From assembly GCF_009765355.1 (NCBI RefSeq), contig NZ_VTHK01000012.1, positions 160,874-224,873 of the forward strand: a DNA stretch of 64,000 bases, given 5' to 3'. The stretch is from Amycolatopsis anabasis (GTDB lineage Bacteria; Actinomycetota; Actinomycetes; Mycobacteriales; Pseudonocardiaceae). A program made the position numbers and the translations under genes. The notes below the pieces were generated by a model. That model was not told where the DNA came from, did not search any database, and saw only the letters and a program-made list of their open reading frames with translations. Below are positions 25,336 to 34,834 of the stretch, one piece after another (the stretch's first letter is position 1; each line of letters starts with the position of its first letter).

Positions 25336-26466
25336 ATGGCCGAGGAACAGGGCCCGCTCGACCAGCCGCGACCGCACGCGGCGAAGGCCATCGGGTTCAT
25401 GGTCGGCAGCTTCGTCCTGCGGCTGTTCCAGTTCGTCCTGATCGTGACGCTGGGCCTGGTCGGGATCGCCACCACGATCATCTGGATCGGCATCCCGATC
25501 CTGATCTTCACCACGAGCATGGTGCGGGGGTTCGGCGATGTGGAACGCCGCTGGGTCCGCGCGACGCTGAACACCGAGCTGCCGGCCGCCGAACGGCTCC
25601 CGGCCGAGGGAAACTTCCTGCGCCGCTGGCGGACCCGGCTGGTCGATCCGACCACCTGGCGCGACCTCGCCTACCTGATGATCTCGTTCCCGCTCGGCAT
25701 CCTCGAGTTCGCCGTCGGCCTGGCCGCGATCATCCTGGTGCCGCTGGCGATCTGGGTGGTGCCGTGGATCGGCTGGACGCACGGTCAGCTGGCGATGTCG
25801 CTGCTCGGCCCGAACCGCGCGCAGCGGCTGGAGGTCAAGGCGCAGCGGCTGCAGGCGTCGCGGGCCCGCGGGGTGGACGCGGCCGAGGCCGAGCGGCGGC
25901 GCATCGAACGCGATCTGCACGACGGCGCGCAGCAGCGGCTGGTCGCGGTGGCGATGAGCCTGGGCCGGGCGAAGACGAAACTGGACAACGATCCGAACGC
26001 GGTGCGCGAGCTGATCAACGAGGCCCACGTCGACGCGAAGCTCGCGGTGTCCGAGCTGCGTGACCTGGCCCGGGGCATCTACCCCGCGGTGCTCGGCGAC
26101 CGCGGTCTGGACGCGGCGCTGTCCGCCCAGGCGGCCAAGTCGCCGATCCACGTCGACGTCTCGGTCGACTGCGAACCGCGCCCGCCGGCGGCGGTGGAGA
26201 CCACGGCGTACTTCATCGTCGGCGAGACGTTGACGAACATCGCCAAGCATTCGGGCGCCACCGAGGCGGGGGTCAAGGTGTGGCGGACGGACGACAAGGT
26301 GGTCGTGGAGATCACCGACAACGGCCACGGCGGCGCGGAGATGCGTCCCGGCGGCGGGCTCGCCGGGCTGGCCGACCGGGCGGCCACGATCGACGGGGTG
26401 ATCACCGTGGTCAGTCCGGTGGGCGGGCCCACGGTCATTCGAGCCGACCTGCCGTGCCAGTGGTAA
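25336..26466 (+). CDS. Sensor histidine kinase (sensor domain + HisKA_3)
   Basis: A 376-residue kinase. The first ~165 residues form a four-helix membrane sensor domain. The phospho-acceptor His is in RRIERDLHDGAQQRLVAVAM; the ATPase domain has VGETLTNIAKHSGATE and ITDNGHGGAEM. AGGAGG six bases before ATG 25336 sets this start over an ATG at 25297. It forms a set with the sensor-only paralogue upstream and the response regulator downstream. Confidence 0.93.
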   Translation: MAEEQGPLDQPRPHAAKAIGFMVGSFVLRLFQFVLIVTLGLVGIATTIIWIGIPILIFTTSMVRGFGDVERRWVRATLNTELPAAERLPAEGNFLRRWRTRLVDPTTWRDLAYLMISFPLGILEFAVGLAAIILVPLAIWVVPWIGWTHGQLAMSLLGPNRAQRLEVKAQRLQASRARGVDAAEAERRRIERDLHDGAQQRLVAVAMSLGRAKTKLDNDPNAVRELINEAHVDAKLAVSELRDLARGIYPAVLGDRGLDAALSAQAAKSPIHVDVSVDCEPRPPAAVETTAYFIVGETLTNIAKHSGATEAGVKVWRTDDKVVVEITDNGHGGAEMRPGGGLAGLADRAATIDGVITVVSPVGGPTVIRADLPCQW

Positions 26467-26490
26467 CCCGGTCGTGAGTGCTGTATCTAT

Positions 26491-26527
26491 CTGGGGGACG
26501 ACCCCCAGACCCCCGAGGGGCCCTCGG
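26491..26527. promoter_or_regulatory. Two palindromes between kinase and regulator
   Basis: CTGGGGG-ACGA-CCCCCAG (26491-26508) and CCGAGGG-G-CCCTCGG (26513-26527) occupy the 77-bp gap before the response regulator at 26544. They could be a partial terminator or regulator-binding sites. Confidence 0.5.
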
Positions 26528-26543
26528 CCCGTAGGGTCCATTC

Positions 26544-27185
26544 ATGCGAGTTGTGATCGCCGAGGACGCCGTTCTGCTGCGCGCGGGGGTGCAGCGGCTG
26601 CTCGCCGACGAGGACATCGAGACCGTCGCCGCCGTGGACAACGGCGACGACCTGCTCAGCGCGGTCAAGGAGCACCGGCCCGACCTGGCCATCGTGGACG
26701 TGCGGATGCCGCCGACGTTCACCGACGAGGGCCTGCGCGCCGCGCTCGGCGCCCGTGAGGCCATGCCCGGGCTGCCGGTGCTGGTGCTGTCGCAGTACGT
26801 CGAGGAGAGCTACGCCGTCGAACTGCTTTCCGGGGGCGCCGGTGGGGTGGGCTACCTGCTCAAGGAACGGGTCGCCGACGTCGCCGAGTTCCTGGACGCG
26901 GTGCGCCGGGTCGCCGGCGGCGGCACGGCCATCGACCCGGATGTCATCGCCCAGTTGATGGCGCGGGGCCGGAAGAACCCGCTCGACTCGCTGACCGCCC
27001 GCGAAACCGAGGTGCTGGGGCTGATGGCCCAGGGCCTGTCCAACACGGCGATCGCGAACTCCCTGGTCGTCTCGCACGGCGCGGTGGAGAAGCACATCGG
27101 CAACATCTTCGCCAAGCTCGGCCTGGAAGCCAGCTCCGAGGAACACCGCCGGGTCCGCGCCGTGCTCACCTACCTCGGCCGCTGA
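26544..27185 (+). CDS. NarL-family response regulator
   Basis: A 213-residue regulator. The receiver starts MRVVIAEDAVLLRAGVQRLL with Asp in LAIVDVRMPPTFTDEG and Lys in YLLKERVAD. The HTH reads LTARETEVLGLMAQGLSNTA and SHGAVEKHIGNIFAKLGL. The VRMPPTFTDEGLRAA loop is typical of regulators paired with sensor-domain kinases of this type. It is the partner of the kinase at 25336. Confidence 0.93.
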   Translation: MRVVIAEDAVLLRAGVQRLLADEDIETVAAVDNGDDLLSAVKEHRPDLAIVDVRMPPTFTDEGLRAALGAREAMPGLPVLVLSQYVEESYAVELLSGGAGGVGYLLKERVADVAEFLDAVRRVAGGGTAIDPDVIAQLMARGRKNPLDSLTARETEVLGLMAQGLSNTAIANSLVVSHGAVEKHIGNIFAKLGLEASSEEHRRVRAVLTYLGR

Positions 27186-27186
27186 C

Positions 27187-27274
27187 GGCGGCAGGAAGGG
27201 ACCTTTACTCCGGTTCAACAGGAGTAAAGGTCCCTCGCTCCGGTTGAGCCATAGCGAAGGTCCCTTCCTGCCGC
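27187..27274. repeat. AAGGGACC hairpin element, copy 2
   Basis: GGCAGGAAGGGACCTTTACT pairs with AGTAAAGGTCCCT, and an outer arm ends in AAGGTCCCTTCCTGCC, giving nested hairpins. It lies between the convergent response regulator (stop 27185) and cupin gene (stop 27288). Confidence 0.8.
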
Positions 27275-27287
27275 CGCGAGCCCGGGG

Positions 27288-27659
27288 CTACTGGGCCCAG
27301 GGCGGGGCGATGGTGCGGCCGTTGAGCGTGCCCAGGATCCCCTTCGACGTGCACACGGTCAGCCGGGCGGCCTCCCCGCCCGGGTTCGCCAGCCGCAGCG
27401 GCGTGTCCGGCGCGGCGATCACCGCGTCCCCGGGCCCGAGTTCGTGGACCGCGTCGCCCACCTCGATCCGCACCGAACCCGACTGCAGCACGAAGACCTC
27501 CTCCCGGCTCACCGTGTGCCGTTCGCTCCGCGCCCCGGGAGCCACCTCCACGGTCCAGACCGCGAGTTCCGTCGAGCCGCGGCTGGGCACCCCCAGGGAA
27601 CGGAAGACGAAGCCCCCGTTCTCGAAGACCGGCGCCTCGGCGAGGGTCGCCAAAGTCAT
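27288..27659 (-). CDS. Cupin-domain protein
   Basis: A 123-residue single-domain cupin. PGARSERHTVSREEVFVLQS carries the first metal motif and GPGDAVIAAPDTPLRLANPG the second, so it is probably a small beta-barrel metal-binding enzyme or sensor. GGAGG is six bases before ATG 27659. It is divergent from a MarR gene, with operator-like repeats between, so it is probably the main target of that repressor. The ligand is unknown. Confidence 0.85.
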   Translation of the reverse strand: MTLATLAEAPVFENGGFVFRSLGVPSRGSTELAVWTVEVAPGARSERHTVSREEVFVLQSGSVRIEVGDAVHELGPGDAVIAAPDTPLRLANPGGEAARLTVCTSKGILGTLNGRTIAPPWAQ

Positions 27660-27670
27660 GTATAACCTCC

Positions 27671-27737
27671 AAGTAGTCAAGTTGGTTGACGAGTTATAAG
27701 GTAAAGAGACTTGACCAAGTAGTCAAGCTACTTGACC
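27671..27737. promoter_or_regulatory. MarR-type operator cluster
   Basis: The 92-bp gap between cupin and MarR genes holds repeated CTTGAC/GTCAAG half sites. The clearest run is ACTTGACCAAGTAGTCAAG (27709-27727) continuing to CTACTTGACC (27728-27737). GTCAAG-CTA-CTTGAC and CAAGTAG-TCAAG-CTACTTG are inverted repeats. Another AAGTAGTCAAG lies at 27671-27681 on the cupin side. Several MarR dimers could bind and repress both genes. Confidence 0.75.
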
Positions 27738-27751
27738 AAAGGAGTCGCAAC

Positions 27752-28210
27752 GTGGCCGAAGGCGACCTGCCCGCCCTGCTCGCGCTGACGTTCCGCGCGG
27801 TGCTGGACCAGATCCACGAGCAGCTCGCCGCGGAAGGGTTCGCGGACGTCCGCCCAGCGCACGGATTCGCCTTCCAGTACCTCTCCCACCGCGACGGCGC
27901 GACGGCGGTCGAGCTCGGCGACCACCTCGGCATCACCAAGCAGGCCGCCGTCCAGCTGGTCGACGAGCTCGTCAAACGCGGTTACGTCGAACGCAGGCCG
28001 CATCCGACCGACCGCCGGAGCCGGTTGGTTTCGCTGACCGCCCGCGGCTGGCGGTGCATCGAGCGCTTCGTCGCCCTGTCCGAGGAAGCGGAGGACCGCT
28101 GGGCCCGGCTGGTCGGCCGGGAACGGCTGGACCACCTGCGCCAGGACCTGCTGGCCTACGTCGACGACGCGGCCCGGGAGCGCCGGATCACCCTGCGGCC
28201 GGTGTGGTGA
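27752..28210 (+). CDS. MarR-family transcriptional regulator
   Basis: A 152-residue winged-helix regulator. ATAVELGDHLGITKQAAVQL and VKRGYVERRPHPTDRRSRLV give the recognition helix and the wing. AAGGAG lies seven bases before GTG 27752. It is divergent from the cupin gene and flanked by its probable operators. Inducing ligand unknown. Confidence 0.92.
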   Translation: MAEGDLPALLALTFRAVLDQIHEQLAAEGFADVRPAHGFAFQYLSHRDGATAVELGDHLGITKQAAVQLVDELVKRGYVERRPHPTDRRSRLVSLTARGWRCIERFVALSEEAEDRWARLVGRERLDHLRQDLLAYVDDAARERRITLRPVW

Positions 28211-28297
28211 GGATGTCGTCACCCGTCTGAGGGCGGCATCGCGTTCCGGGCTCACCTACGATGGGGCGAACGCCGGCGACCGCGAGGAGGAGTGCCG

Positions 28298-28513
28298 ATG
28301 ACCGAGGCGATCGTCCGCTTCTTCGGCGGCCCGCTGGACGGCCGAGTGCAGGATCTTGGCGACGCCGAACCGGTCAGCGGCACCGTGATGCGGCACGTCC
28401 ACCTGCACGACGGCCCCAAGATCGAAACGCATTACGAGCTCGGCTATTCGGCGGAGACCGGCTGGGAGTACCGGCTGTGCGGGCTCAACTCCGACGAGAC
28501 CTGCGAGCACTAG
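28298..28513 (+). CDS. Small conserved hypothetical protein, 71 aa
   Basis: A 71-residue soluble protein with FFGGPLDGRVQDLGD, THYELGYSAETGWEYRLCGL and a Cys/His-containing tail ETCEH. GAGGAGG is seven bases before ATG 28298. Strong ribosome binding site and actinobacterial codon bias support it. No function known. Confidence 0.7.
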   Translation: MTEAIVRFFGGPLDGRVQDLGDAEPVSGTVMRHVHLHDGPKIETHYELGYSAETGWEYRLCGLNSDETCEH

Positions 28514-28610
28514 TAGGGAAAGCCCCACCAGAACCACGGCGGAAAGCCGAACGTCAAGACGGTGGCCTGCCTGGCTGTGCCGAGCACGCTCGGCGACCAG
28601 GCTTTACCCC

Positions 28611-29954
28611 ATGCAACCGAGCCTGCAGCGCCCCGCCGCCCCGCGTCGCGGCGGCCGGGACACCTTCCTCGACGTCGTCCGCGCCGGCGCGATCCTCGCC
28701 GTGATCTCCCAGCACTGGATCATGCCGGTGCTCTCCTACTCCGCCGGTCACCTCGCGACCGGCAACGCCCTGGCCACCCCGGGCTGGTGGATCGTCACCT
28801 GGCTGTCCCAGGTGATGCCGCTGGTCTTCTTCGCGGGCGGCGCGGCGAACCTGATGTCGCTGCGGGCCGCCCCGTCCGCCCGGGACTGGCTGGCCGGCCG
28901 GGTGCGCAGGCTGCTGATGCCGGTGCTGCCGCTGATGGCGGTGTGGCTGGTGGTCCCGGACCTCCTGCGCCAGTTCGGCGTCCCGGAACAACCACTCCAG
29001 GTCGCGGGCGCGATCGCCGCGCAGCTGCTGTGGTTCCTCGCGGTGTACCTGATCACCGTGCTGGCCACCCCGCTGCTGGCCGCGGCGCACCGCAGGTGGG
29101 GCCTGGCCGTCCCGGCGGTGCTCGCCGTGCTCGCGGTGGGCGTCGACATCGCCCGGTTCAACGACCTGGGGCTGGTCGGCTTCGCCAACGCGGTGTTCGT
29201 CTGGCTGGCCGTGCACCAGCTCGGCTTCCACTACGCCGAAGGCCGCCTCGGCACGCTCGACCGGCGGTCCGCGCTCGGCCTGTCGATCGCGGGCTTCACC
29301 GTCACCGCGCTGCTGGTGGCCTTCGGGCCGTATCCGGCGAGCATGATCGGGATGCCCGGCGCGCCGGTGTCGAACATGAGCCCGCCGACCGTGCTGCTGG
29401 TGAGCCTGGCGGTCGGCCAGATCGGTCTGCTGCTCTTCCTCCGCCCCGCGCTGAACGCGCTCGCCGCCCGGCCCGCGATGGCCACGGCACTGCGCTGGAT
29501 CGGGCCGCGGTTCATGAGCGTCTACCTCTGGCACATGCCGGCGCTGGTGGTCGTCGCCGGGATCAGCGTGCTCGGCCTGGGCTACGCCACCCCCGAACCG
29601 GGCACCGTGCTCTGGCTGGCCATGGTTCCGGTCTGGGTCGCCGCCGCCGCACTCGTGCTCACCGCCCTGCTGCGCGTGTTCGGCCGCTTCGAAACCCGGC
29701 GGCCCGGTGGCGCGGTGACCGCGCCTGCCGCACAGCTCGCGGTCGCGGCGGTGCTCGGCTCCGCGGGGCTGCTCGGCCTGGCCGCGCACGGGTTCACCGC
29801 CCCGCTCGGCGGCGGCCTGCTCAGCGGTCCGCTCCCCTGGGTGGCGCTCGTGGTCACCGCGTTCGCGCTGGCGGGCCGGCGGCTGCCGGTCCGCGAAGCG
29901 GCCACCTACGTGCTCGGCCGCGCGGTGGCCCGGGTGGAGGCCGTCAAACGCTGA
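28611..29954 (+). CDS. Acyltransferase-3 family membrane protein
   Basis: A 447-residue integral membrane protein with about ten helices. RDTFLDVVRAGAILAVISQH, with the catalytic-type His, is the family's first helix; GPRFMSVYLWHMPALVVVAG near the end is also typical. Such enzymes O-acylate surface sugars, lipids or antibiotics. The substrate is unknown. The end overlaps the end of the amidohydrolase by 11 bp (convergent). Confidence 0.88.
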   Translation: MQPSLQRPAAPRRGGRDTFLDVVRAGAILAVISQHWIMPVLSYSAGHLATGNALATPGWWIVTWLSQVMPLVFFAGGAANLMSLRAAPSARDWLAGRVRRLLMPVLPLMAVWLVVPDLLRQFGVPEQPLQVAGAIAAQLLWFLAVYLITVLATPLLAAAHRRWGLAVPAVLAVLAVGVDIARFNDLGLVGFANAVFVWLAVHQLGFHYAEGRLGTLDRRSALGLSIAGFTVTALLVAFGPYPASMIGMPGAPVSNMSPPTVLLVSLAVGQIGLLLFLRPALNALAARPAMATALRWIGPRFMSVYLWHMPALVVVAGISVLGLGYATPEPGTVLWLAMVPVWVAAAALVLTALLRVFGRFETRRPGGAVTAPAAQLAVAAVLGSAGLLGLAAHGFTAPLGGGLLSGPLPWVALVVTAFALAGRRLPVREAATYVLGRAVARVEAVKR

Positions 29955-30846
29955 GCAGTTTGGCCGGGGTGTCGTGCAGGACGGCACGCAGGAACGGTTC
30001 ACCGAGGCGATCGTCGGCAGCCCAGCCGGCGATCGCCTCGAGCTGTGTGGCGTAGGGATACGGGATGTTCGGGAAATCGGTGCCCAGCACCACCCGGTCC
30101 GCGATCTCGACCAGCAGGTCCGGCCAGTTCGAGGGCAGCGGCGACATCCACTCGGTGAACGGAACGCCGACCATGGTCGTGTCCAGGTGCACCCGCGGAT
30201 AACGGCGAACCAGTTCGACCGCCGCTTCGAACTCCGGCATCCCGGCGTGCGCGAGCACCGCGACCAGCCGCGGATGACGGGCCAGGACCTCGCCGAACAC
30301 GTCCAGGCCGGTGTAGTCGCCGCGTTTCGGTCCGTGTCCACAGTGGACCACCACGGGAACTCCCGCGTCGGCGAGGGCGCCCCACGCGCCGTCGAGGAGC
30401 GGGTCCCGCGGATCGTAGGCGCCCACCTGCACGTGCGCCTTCACGCACCGAATGCCCGCGCGCAGCGCGGATTCCACAGCGGACGCCGCACCGGGCTCGG
30501 GGTACAGCGTGGCGGTGGGCACCGCACCCGGGGTGCGGTCGGCGAACTCGCGCACCCAGCCGTTGAGCCAGTCGGCCATCCCGGGTTTGTGCGGGTAGAC
30601 CAACGGCGCGAAACACCGCACGCCGAGCGAGCGCAGCACCGCGACCCGTTCATCCTCGGGCAGCCGGTAGTGCACCGGCCACGGTGTGCCGTAATGCTCC
30701 TCGGCCTGGTCGAAGTACGCCCACACCTTGCGCAGCATCGGCTCGGGCAGGAAATGCACGTGCAGATCAACCAGGCCGTCCAGGCCGAGCGAACGAACCC
30801 AGGCCGCGACGTCCTCATCGGACCCCGGCCCGAAGCGCGTACTCAG
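29944..30846 (-). CDS. Amidohydrolase-2 family protein with a probable CTG start
   Basis: A 300-residue TIM-barrel hydrolase or decarboxylase of the amidohydrolase-related family. Metal motif HVH in [53 protein letters not shown] and [13 protein letters not shown] are visible. The first ATG/GTG/TTG in frame is GTG 30759, but that start removes the first metal-binding His. The coding-like frame continues upstream to a CTG at 30846 that overlaps the smpB stop as CTGA and follows AAGGGG, so CTG is proposed. Substrate unknown. Confidence 0.75.
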   Translation of the reverse strand: MSTRFGPGSDEDVAAWVRSLGLDGLVDLHVHFLPEPMLRKVWAYFDQAEEHYGTPWPVHYRLPEDERVAVLRSLGVRCFAPLVYPHKPGMADWLNGWVREFADRTPGAVPTATLYPEPGAASAVESALRAGIRCVKAHVQVGAYDPRDPLLDGAWGALADAGVPVVVHCGHGPKRGDYTGLDVFGEVLARHPRLVAVLAHAGMPEFEAAVELVRRYPRVHLDTTMVGVPFTEWMSPLPSNWPDLLVEIADRVVLGTDFPNIPYPYATQLEAIAGWAADDRLGEPFLRAVLHDTPAKLLSV

Positions 30847-31319
30847 TAGCGCCCCTTCAGTGCCCGTCCCATGGCCCTGGACATCTCCCGCTGTGCGTCG
30901 CGTTTGGCCAGGGCCTGGCGCTTGTCGTAGGCCTTCTTACCCTTGGCCAGCGCGATCTCGACCTTGACCTTGCCGTCCTTGAAGTACAGGGACAGCGGGA
31001 CGAGGCTGAGCCCGCCCTCCTTGGTCTTGCCGATCAGCTTTTCGATCTCGCCCTTGTGCAGCAGCAGTTTCCGGTTCCGCCGCGGCATGTGGTTGGTCCA
31101 CGTGCCCTGCTCGTACTCCGGAATGTGCACGTTGCGGAGCCACACCTCGCCGTCGTCGACGGTCGCGAAGGCGTCCGCCAGCGATGCCTTGCCCGCGCGC
31201 AGGCTCTTCACCTCGGTGCCCACGAGGACCAGACCGGCCTCGTAGGTGTCCAGGATCGAGTAGTCGTGCCGCGCACGGCGGTTCGACACGATCACTTTGC
31301 GGCCACGTTCCTTGGACAT
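30843..31319 (-). CDS. smpB: SsrA-binding protein SmpB
   Basis: A 158-residue protein that brings tmRNA to stalled ribosomes. [38 protein letters not shown] and the basic C-terminal tail with RALAKR-type residues are diagnostic. The order prfB-ftsE-ftsX-smpB is the actinobacterial norm; ssrA, which normally follows, is 6.4 kb further on. ATG 31319 is used. Confidence 0.97.
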   Translation of the reverse strand: MSKERGRKVIVSNRRARHDYSILDTYEAGLVLVGTEVKSLRAGKASLADAFATVDDGEVWLRNVHIPEYEQGTWTNHMPRRNRKLLLHKGEIEKLIGKTKEGGLSLVPLSLYFKDGKVKVEIALAKGKKAYDKRQALAKRDAQREMSRAMGRALKGRY

Positions 31320-31359
31320 AATCGCGACTCTACGTGATTCTCCGGGCGTGAGCAGCCGG

Positions 31360-32259
31360 TTAATGCCGCACGTAGAGACGGAGGGTGACGTAGCCGGTGA
31401 TCGCGGAGATCACGATGGACACGCCGAGCAGGATCGGTGCGACCGGGAAGAGCACTTCCAACGCGGAGATCTGCGGTACGACACCACCCATCGCGCCGAG
31501 AACCTGGTCCAGGAAGGCGAATTTCGCCCCCACCAGGAAGCCGATCGAGAGCACCGCGCCGATCACCCCGGCGACGACGGCTTCCAGGAGGAACGGCAGC
31601 TGGGTATACCAGCGTGTCGCGCCGACCAGGCGCATGATCCCGACTTCGGTTCGCCGGGTGAACGCCGAGATCTGGATCGTGTTGGAGATCAGCAGCAACG
31701 CGGCGATCGCCTGGATGAGCGCGATCACGAAGGTCAGGTTCCGGGCGCCGTTGAGCAGGCTGAAGAACCGGTCCAGGAACTTGTTCTGGTCGTCGACCTT
31801 GTCCACCCCGGGTTTGCCGGTGTACTCCTGCACGACCGCGTCGCTGCGCTGCGGGTCGACCAGTTTCACCCGGAGCGAGGCGGGCAGCGACTCGGGGCGG
31901 GCGAGCTGCACCAGTTCCGGCTGGCTCTCGAAGATCTTCTTGAACCGGTTGTAGGCGTCCTCGCGGTTCTCGTAGATGACCGACTCGACCGCCTTGTTGC
32001 CTTCCAGCGATTGGCGGATCGCGGCACAGGTCTGCTGCGCGCAGTTCTTGTCGTTCGCGCTGATGTCCTCGGTGAGGAAGACGGTCACCTCGACGTCGGC
32101 GAGGTAGTTCACCTTCATCTTGTCGATGGTTCGCACCACGAGCAGGCCGCCGCCGAGCATGGCGAGCGAGATCGCGGTGGTGAGGATCATCGCGATGGTC
32201 ATCGTGACATTCCGGCGGAGACCGGTGATGACCTCGCTGAAGACGAAACTGGCACGCAT
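31360..32259 (-). CDS. ftsX: Cell-division protein FtsX
   Basis: A 299-residue membrane protein with four helices and a large external loop (~residues 50-170, including [19 protein letters not shown]). In mycobacteria this loop activates peptidoglycan hydrolases such as Rip[20 protein letters not shown] is the FtsX cytoplasmic signature. It forms an ABC-type complex with FtsE just upstream. Confidence 0.96.
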   Translation of the reverse strand: MRASFVFSEVITGLRRNVTMTIAMILTTAISLAMLGGGLLVVRTIDKMKVNYLADVEVTVFLTEDISANDKNCAQQTCAAIRQSLEGNKAVESVIYENREDAYNRFKKIFESQPELVQLARPESLPASLRVKLVDPQRSDAVVQEYTGKPGVDKVDDQNKFLDRFFSLLNGARNLTFVIALIQAIAALLLISNTIQISAFTRRTEVGIMRLVGATRWYTQLPFLLEAVVAGVIGAVLSIGFLVGAKFAFLDQVLGAMGGVVPQISALEVLFPVAPILLGVSIVISAITGYVTLRLYVRH

Positions 32260-32324
32260 CGGGGACTGTCCCTTGTGGGTCGGGGGCTTGGCGGGGGGTG
32301 TGGGCGGGGATGGCGCCGGCGGGG

Positions 32325-33014
32325 TTAGCGGCCCACGCCGTACACCCCTCGGGCGTCGTCGCGGATGACCTTGCCGAGCTGCAGCTCGACCACGCGGCGC
32401 CGCATCGAGTCGACGATCGAGTGGTCGTGGGTCGCCATCAGCACGGTGGTGCCGGTGCGATTGATGCGCTCGAGCAGCAGCATGATGTCCTGGCTGGTGT
32501 CCGGGTCCAGGTTCCCGGTCGGCTCGTCGGCCAGCAGCACCAGCGGCCGGTTCACGAACGCCCGGGCGATGGCGACGCGCTGCTGCTCGCCGCCGGAGAG
32601 TTCGGTGGGCAGCCGGTCGGACTTGCCGTCGAGGCCGACCAGCTCGAGGACCTCGGGCACCACTTTCCGGATCGTCTGGCGCGGCTTGCCGATCACCTCG
32701 AGCGCGAACGCCACGTTCTCGGCGACGGTCTTGTTGGGCAGCAGGCGGAAGTCCTGGAAGACGCAGCCGATCGTCTGGCGCAGGCGGGGGACCCTGCGCC
32801 GGGCCATCTTGGCGACGTCGAAGTTGGAGACGAAAACGCGACCCTTGGTGGGCACCTCTTCACGCAGCAGCAACCGTAGGAACGTCGACTTCCCCGATCC
32901 GGACGGACCGATCAGGAAGACGAACTCGCCCTTGTCCACCTCGACGGATACCCGCTCCAAGGCGGGGCGGGTCGAGGTCTTGTAGACCTTGGAAACCTCT
33001 TCGAGCCGGATCAC
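32325..33014 (-). CDS. ftsE: Cell-division ATPase FtsE
   Basis: A 229-residue ABC ATPase. Walker A is GPSGSGKST, the signature [14 protein letters not shown], and Walker [11 protein letters not shown] with the downstream His in ATHDHSIVD. It starts with GTG 33014. It pairs with FtsX to couple ATP hydrolysis with cell-wall hydrolase activation at the septum. Confidence 0.97.
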   Translation of the reverse strand: MIRLEEVSKVYKTSTRPALERVSVEVDKGEFVFLIGPSGSGKSTFLRLLLREEVPTKGRVFVSNFDVAKMARRRVPRLRQTIGCVFQDFRLLPNKTVAENVAFALEVIGKPRQTIRKVVPEVLELVGLDGKSDRLPTELSGGEQQRVAIARAFVNRPLVLLADEPTGNLDPDTSQDIMLLLERINRTGTTVLMATHDHSIVDSMRRRVVELQLGKVIRDDARGVYGVGR

Positions 33015-33062
33015 GGTTGCGCATCCTACTCATGCCGCTCGTTAAGCCGGGGTTGGCGTCGG

Positions 33063-33146
33063 CAGCAAGGGACCTTCGCTACGGCTCAACGAGAGCGAGG
33101 GACCTTTACTCCGGTTGAACCGTAGTAAAGGTCCCTTGCTTTTTTG
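33063..33146. repeat. AAGGGACC hairpin element, copy 3
   Basis: An AAGGGACCTTCGCT half copy is followed by a GGGACCTTTACT...AGTAAAGGTCCC palindrome. TTGCTTTTTT follows on the plus strand, giving an intrinsic-terminator look in that direction although both neighbours (prfB, ftsE) are on the minus strand. Confidence 0.8.
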
Positions 33147-33155
33147 GCAGCTCGC

Positions 33156-34259
33156 CTAGGCCGCCGTGGTTTGCTTACGCCAACGGATCCCGGCCTCGAG
33201 GAAGCCGTCGATGTCGCCGTCCAGCACCGAAGACGGGTTCCCGACCTCGAAGTCGGTGCGCAGGTCCTTGACCATCTGGTACGGGTGCAGCACGTAGGAC
33301 CGCATCTGGTTGCCCCAGCTGGAGCCGCCGTCCTTGAGCGCGTTCATCTCGGCGCGCTCTTCTTCCTTCTTGCGCTGCAACAGCTTGGCCTGCAGCACCT
33401 TCAGCGCGGCGGCTTTGTTCTGCAGCTGCGACTTCTCGTTCTGGCACGACACCACGACCCCGGTCGGCAAGTGTGTGATGCGCACCGCGGAGTCGGTGGT
33501 GTTCACGCTCTGCCCACCAGGCCCTGACGAACGGTAAACGTCGACCCGGATGTCCTTCTCCGGGATGTCGACGTGGTCGACCTCTTCGACCTCGGGCAGC
33601 ACCTCGACGTGCGCGAAGGATGTCTGCCGCCGGCTCTGGTTGTCGAACGGCGAGATGCGCACCAGCCGGTGCGTGCCCTGCTCGACGGACAGCGTGCCGT
33701 AGGCGTAGGAGGCGCTCACCTTGAACGTCGCGGACTTGATCCCGGCCTCTTCGGCGTAGGAGATGTCGTAGACGTCGGTCGGGTAGCCGTGCCGCTCCGC
33801 CCAGCGCAGGTACATGCGCATGAGCATCTCGGCCCAGTCCGCCGCGTCCACGCCGCCCGCCTCGGAGCGGATGGTGACCACCGCGTTGCGCTCGTCGTAC
33901 TCGCCGGACAGCAGCGTGCGCACCTCGAGCGCGTCGACGTCCTTGGCCAACCCGGTGAGCTCGTTCTCCGCCTCGGTGCGGCTGGCCGCGTCACCTTCGG
34001 CTTCGGCGAGCTCGTAGAGCACGCCGAGGTCGTCGAGCCGCTGGCGCAGGTCGGAGACCCGGCGCAGCTCGCTCTGCTTGTGCGAGAGCTGGCTGGTGAC
34101 CTTCTGCGCCGCCTCCGGGTCGTCCCAGAGGTTGGGGCTGGAGGCCTGCTGCTCCAGATCGGCGATCTGGGCGCGCAGCGACTCGAGGTCCATCACCGAC
34201 TCGACCTGCGTCAGCTTGCCGGCAAGGTCCTTCAGCTCTGCTTCGAACTCAACACTCAC
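33156..34259 (-). CDS. prfB: Peptide chain release factor 2
   Basis: A 367-residue release factor reading UAA/UGA. RF2's anticodon-like SPF tripeptide is in [14 protein letters not shown], and the peptidyl-tRNA hydrolysis GGQ is in [17 protein letters not shown]. The frame is uninterrupted: there is no programmed +1 frameshift near codon 25 as in E. coli prfB. Start GTG 34259 is chosen; TTG 34268 is possible. Confidence 0.96.
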   Translation of the reverse strand: MSVEFEAELKDLAGKLTQVESVMDLESLRAQIADLEQQASSPNLWDDPEAAQKVTSQLSHKQSELRRVSDLRQRLDDLGVLYELAEAEGDAASRTEAENELTGLAKDVDALEVRTLLSGEYDERNAVVTIRSEAGGVDAADWAEMLMRMYLRWAERHGYPTDVYDISYAEEAGIKSATFKVSASYAYGTLSVEQGTHRLVRISPFDNQSRRQTSFAHVEVLPEVEEVDHVDIPEKDIRVDVYRSSGPGGQSVNTTDSAVRITHLPTGVVVSCQNEKSQLQNKAAALKVLQAKLLQRKKEEERAEMNALKDGGSSWGNQMRSYVLHPYQMVKDLRTDFEVGNPSSVLDGDIDGFLEAGIRWRKQTTAA

Positions 34260-34333
34260 GGCGTTCAACGTTACGCCAAGAGCCGCGGCCGGTTACCGGT
34301 AACCGGGTCCCGGCCACGCTCCGGGCGCCGTTT

Positions 34334-34834
34334 TCACGCCTGCGGGATGGTGTCCAGCAGTTTCAGGGCCGCCTTGGCGTGCGCCTGGGCGAACTCCGCG
34401 ACCGCCTTGGCGTACGGGTCCTCGGCGGCCTTGGTGGCGGCCTTGGCCTCGTCCAGTTCCTGGGTGTAGCTGGCCCGGGCGTTGTCCACGAGCGTCGCCC
34501 GCTGCTTCGGGGTCAGCGCGCTCGCGTTGACCAAGCGCAGGATCGTGGGGCTGCGCATGTGGTCCGGACCAGCCTCGGAGGTCAGCCAGGCCTTGAAGGC
34601 CTTCTTGCCGGCCGCCGTGAGCACGTACTGCTGGCTGGAACGCGGGCCCTGCTTGCCGAGACGGACAAGGCCTTCCTTGGACAGCGCGGGCAGCTCCCGG
34701 TACACCTGGCTCCGGGTGACGCTGAAGAAGGCGCCAAAGCGCTCGTAGGCGCCCGCGACCAGCTGGCCACCGGTGGCGGGGCCGTCGTGGAGCAGCCCGA
34801 GCAATGCTGCGGCTGTTGCATTCAAATCAGACAC
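34334..34834 (-). CDS. PadR-family transcriptional regulator
   Basis: A 166-residue regulator. ALLGLLHDGPATGGQLVAGA and VTRSQVYRELPALSKEGLVR are the PadR winged helix; QQYVLTAAGKKAFKAWL and the helical C-terminus follow. The likely GTG start at 34834 directly follows GGAGGT, so spacing is tight and the exact start is uncertain. No partner gene lies adjacent. Confidence 0.85.
   Translation of the reverse strand: MSDLNATAAALLGLLHDGPATGGQLVAGAYERFGAFFSVTRSQVYRELPALSKEGLVRLGKQGPRSSQQYVLTAAGKKAFKAWLTSEAGPDHMRSPTILRLVNASALTPKQRATLVDNARASYTQELDEAKAATKAAEDPYAKAVAEFAQAHAKAALKLLDTIPQA

Noticed and set aside
33063..33146. Intrinsic terminator for prfB
   Set aside because: The T tract is on the plus strand, while prfB and ftsE are transcribed on the minus strand.
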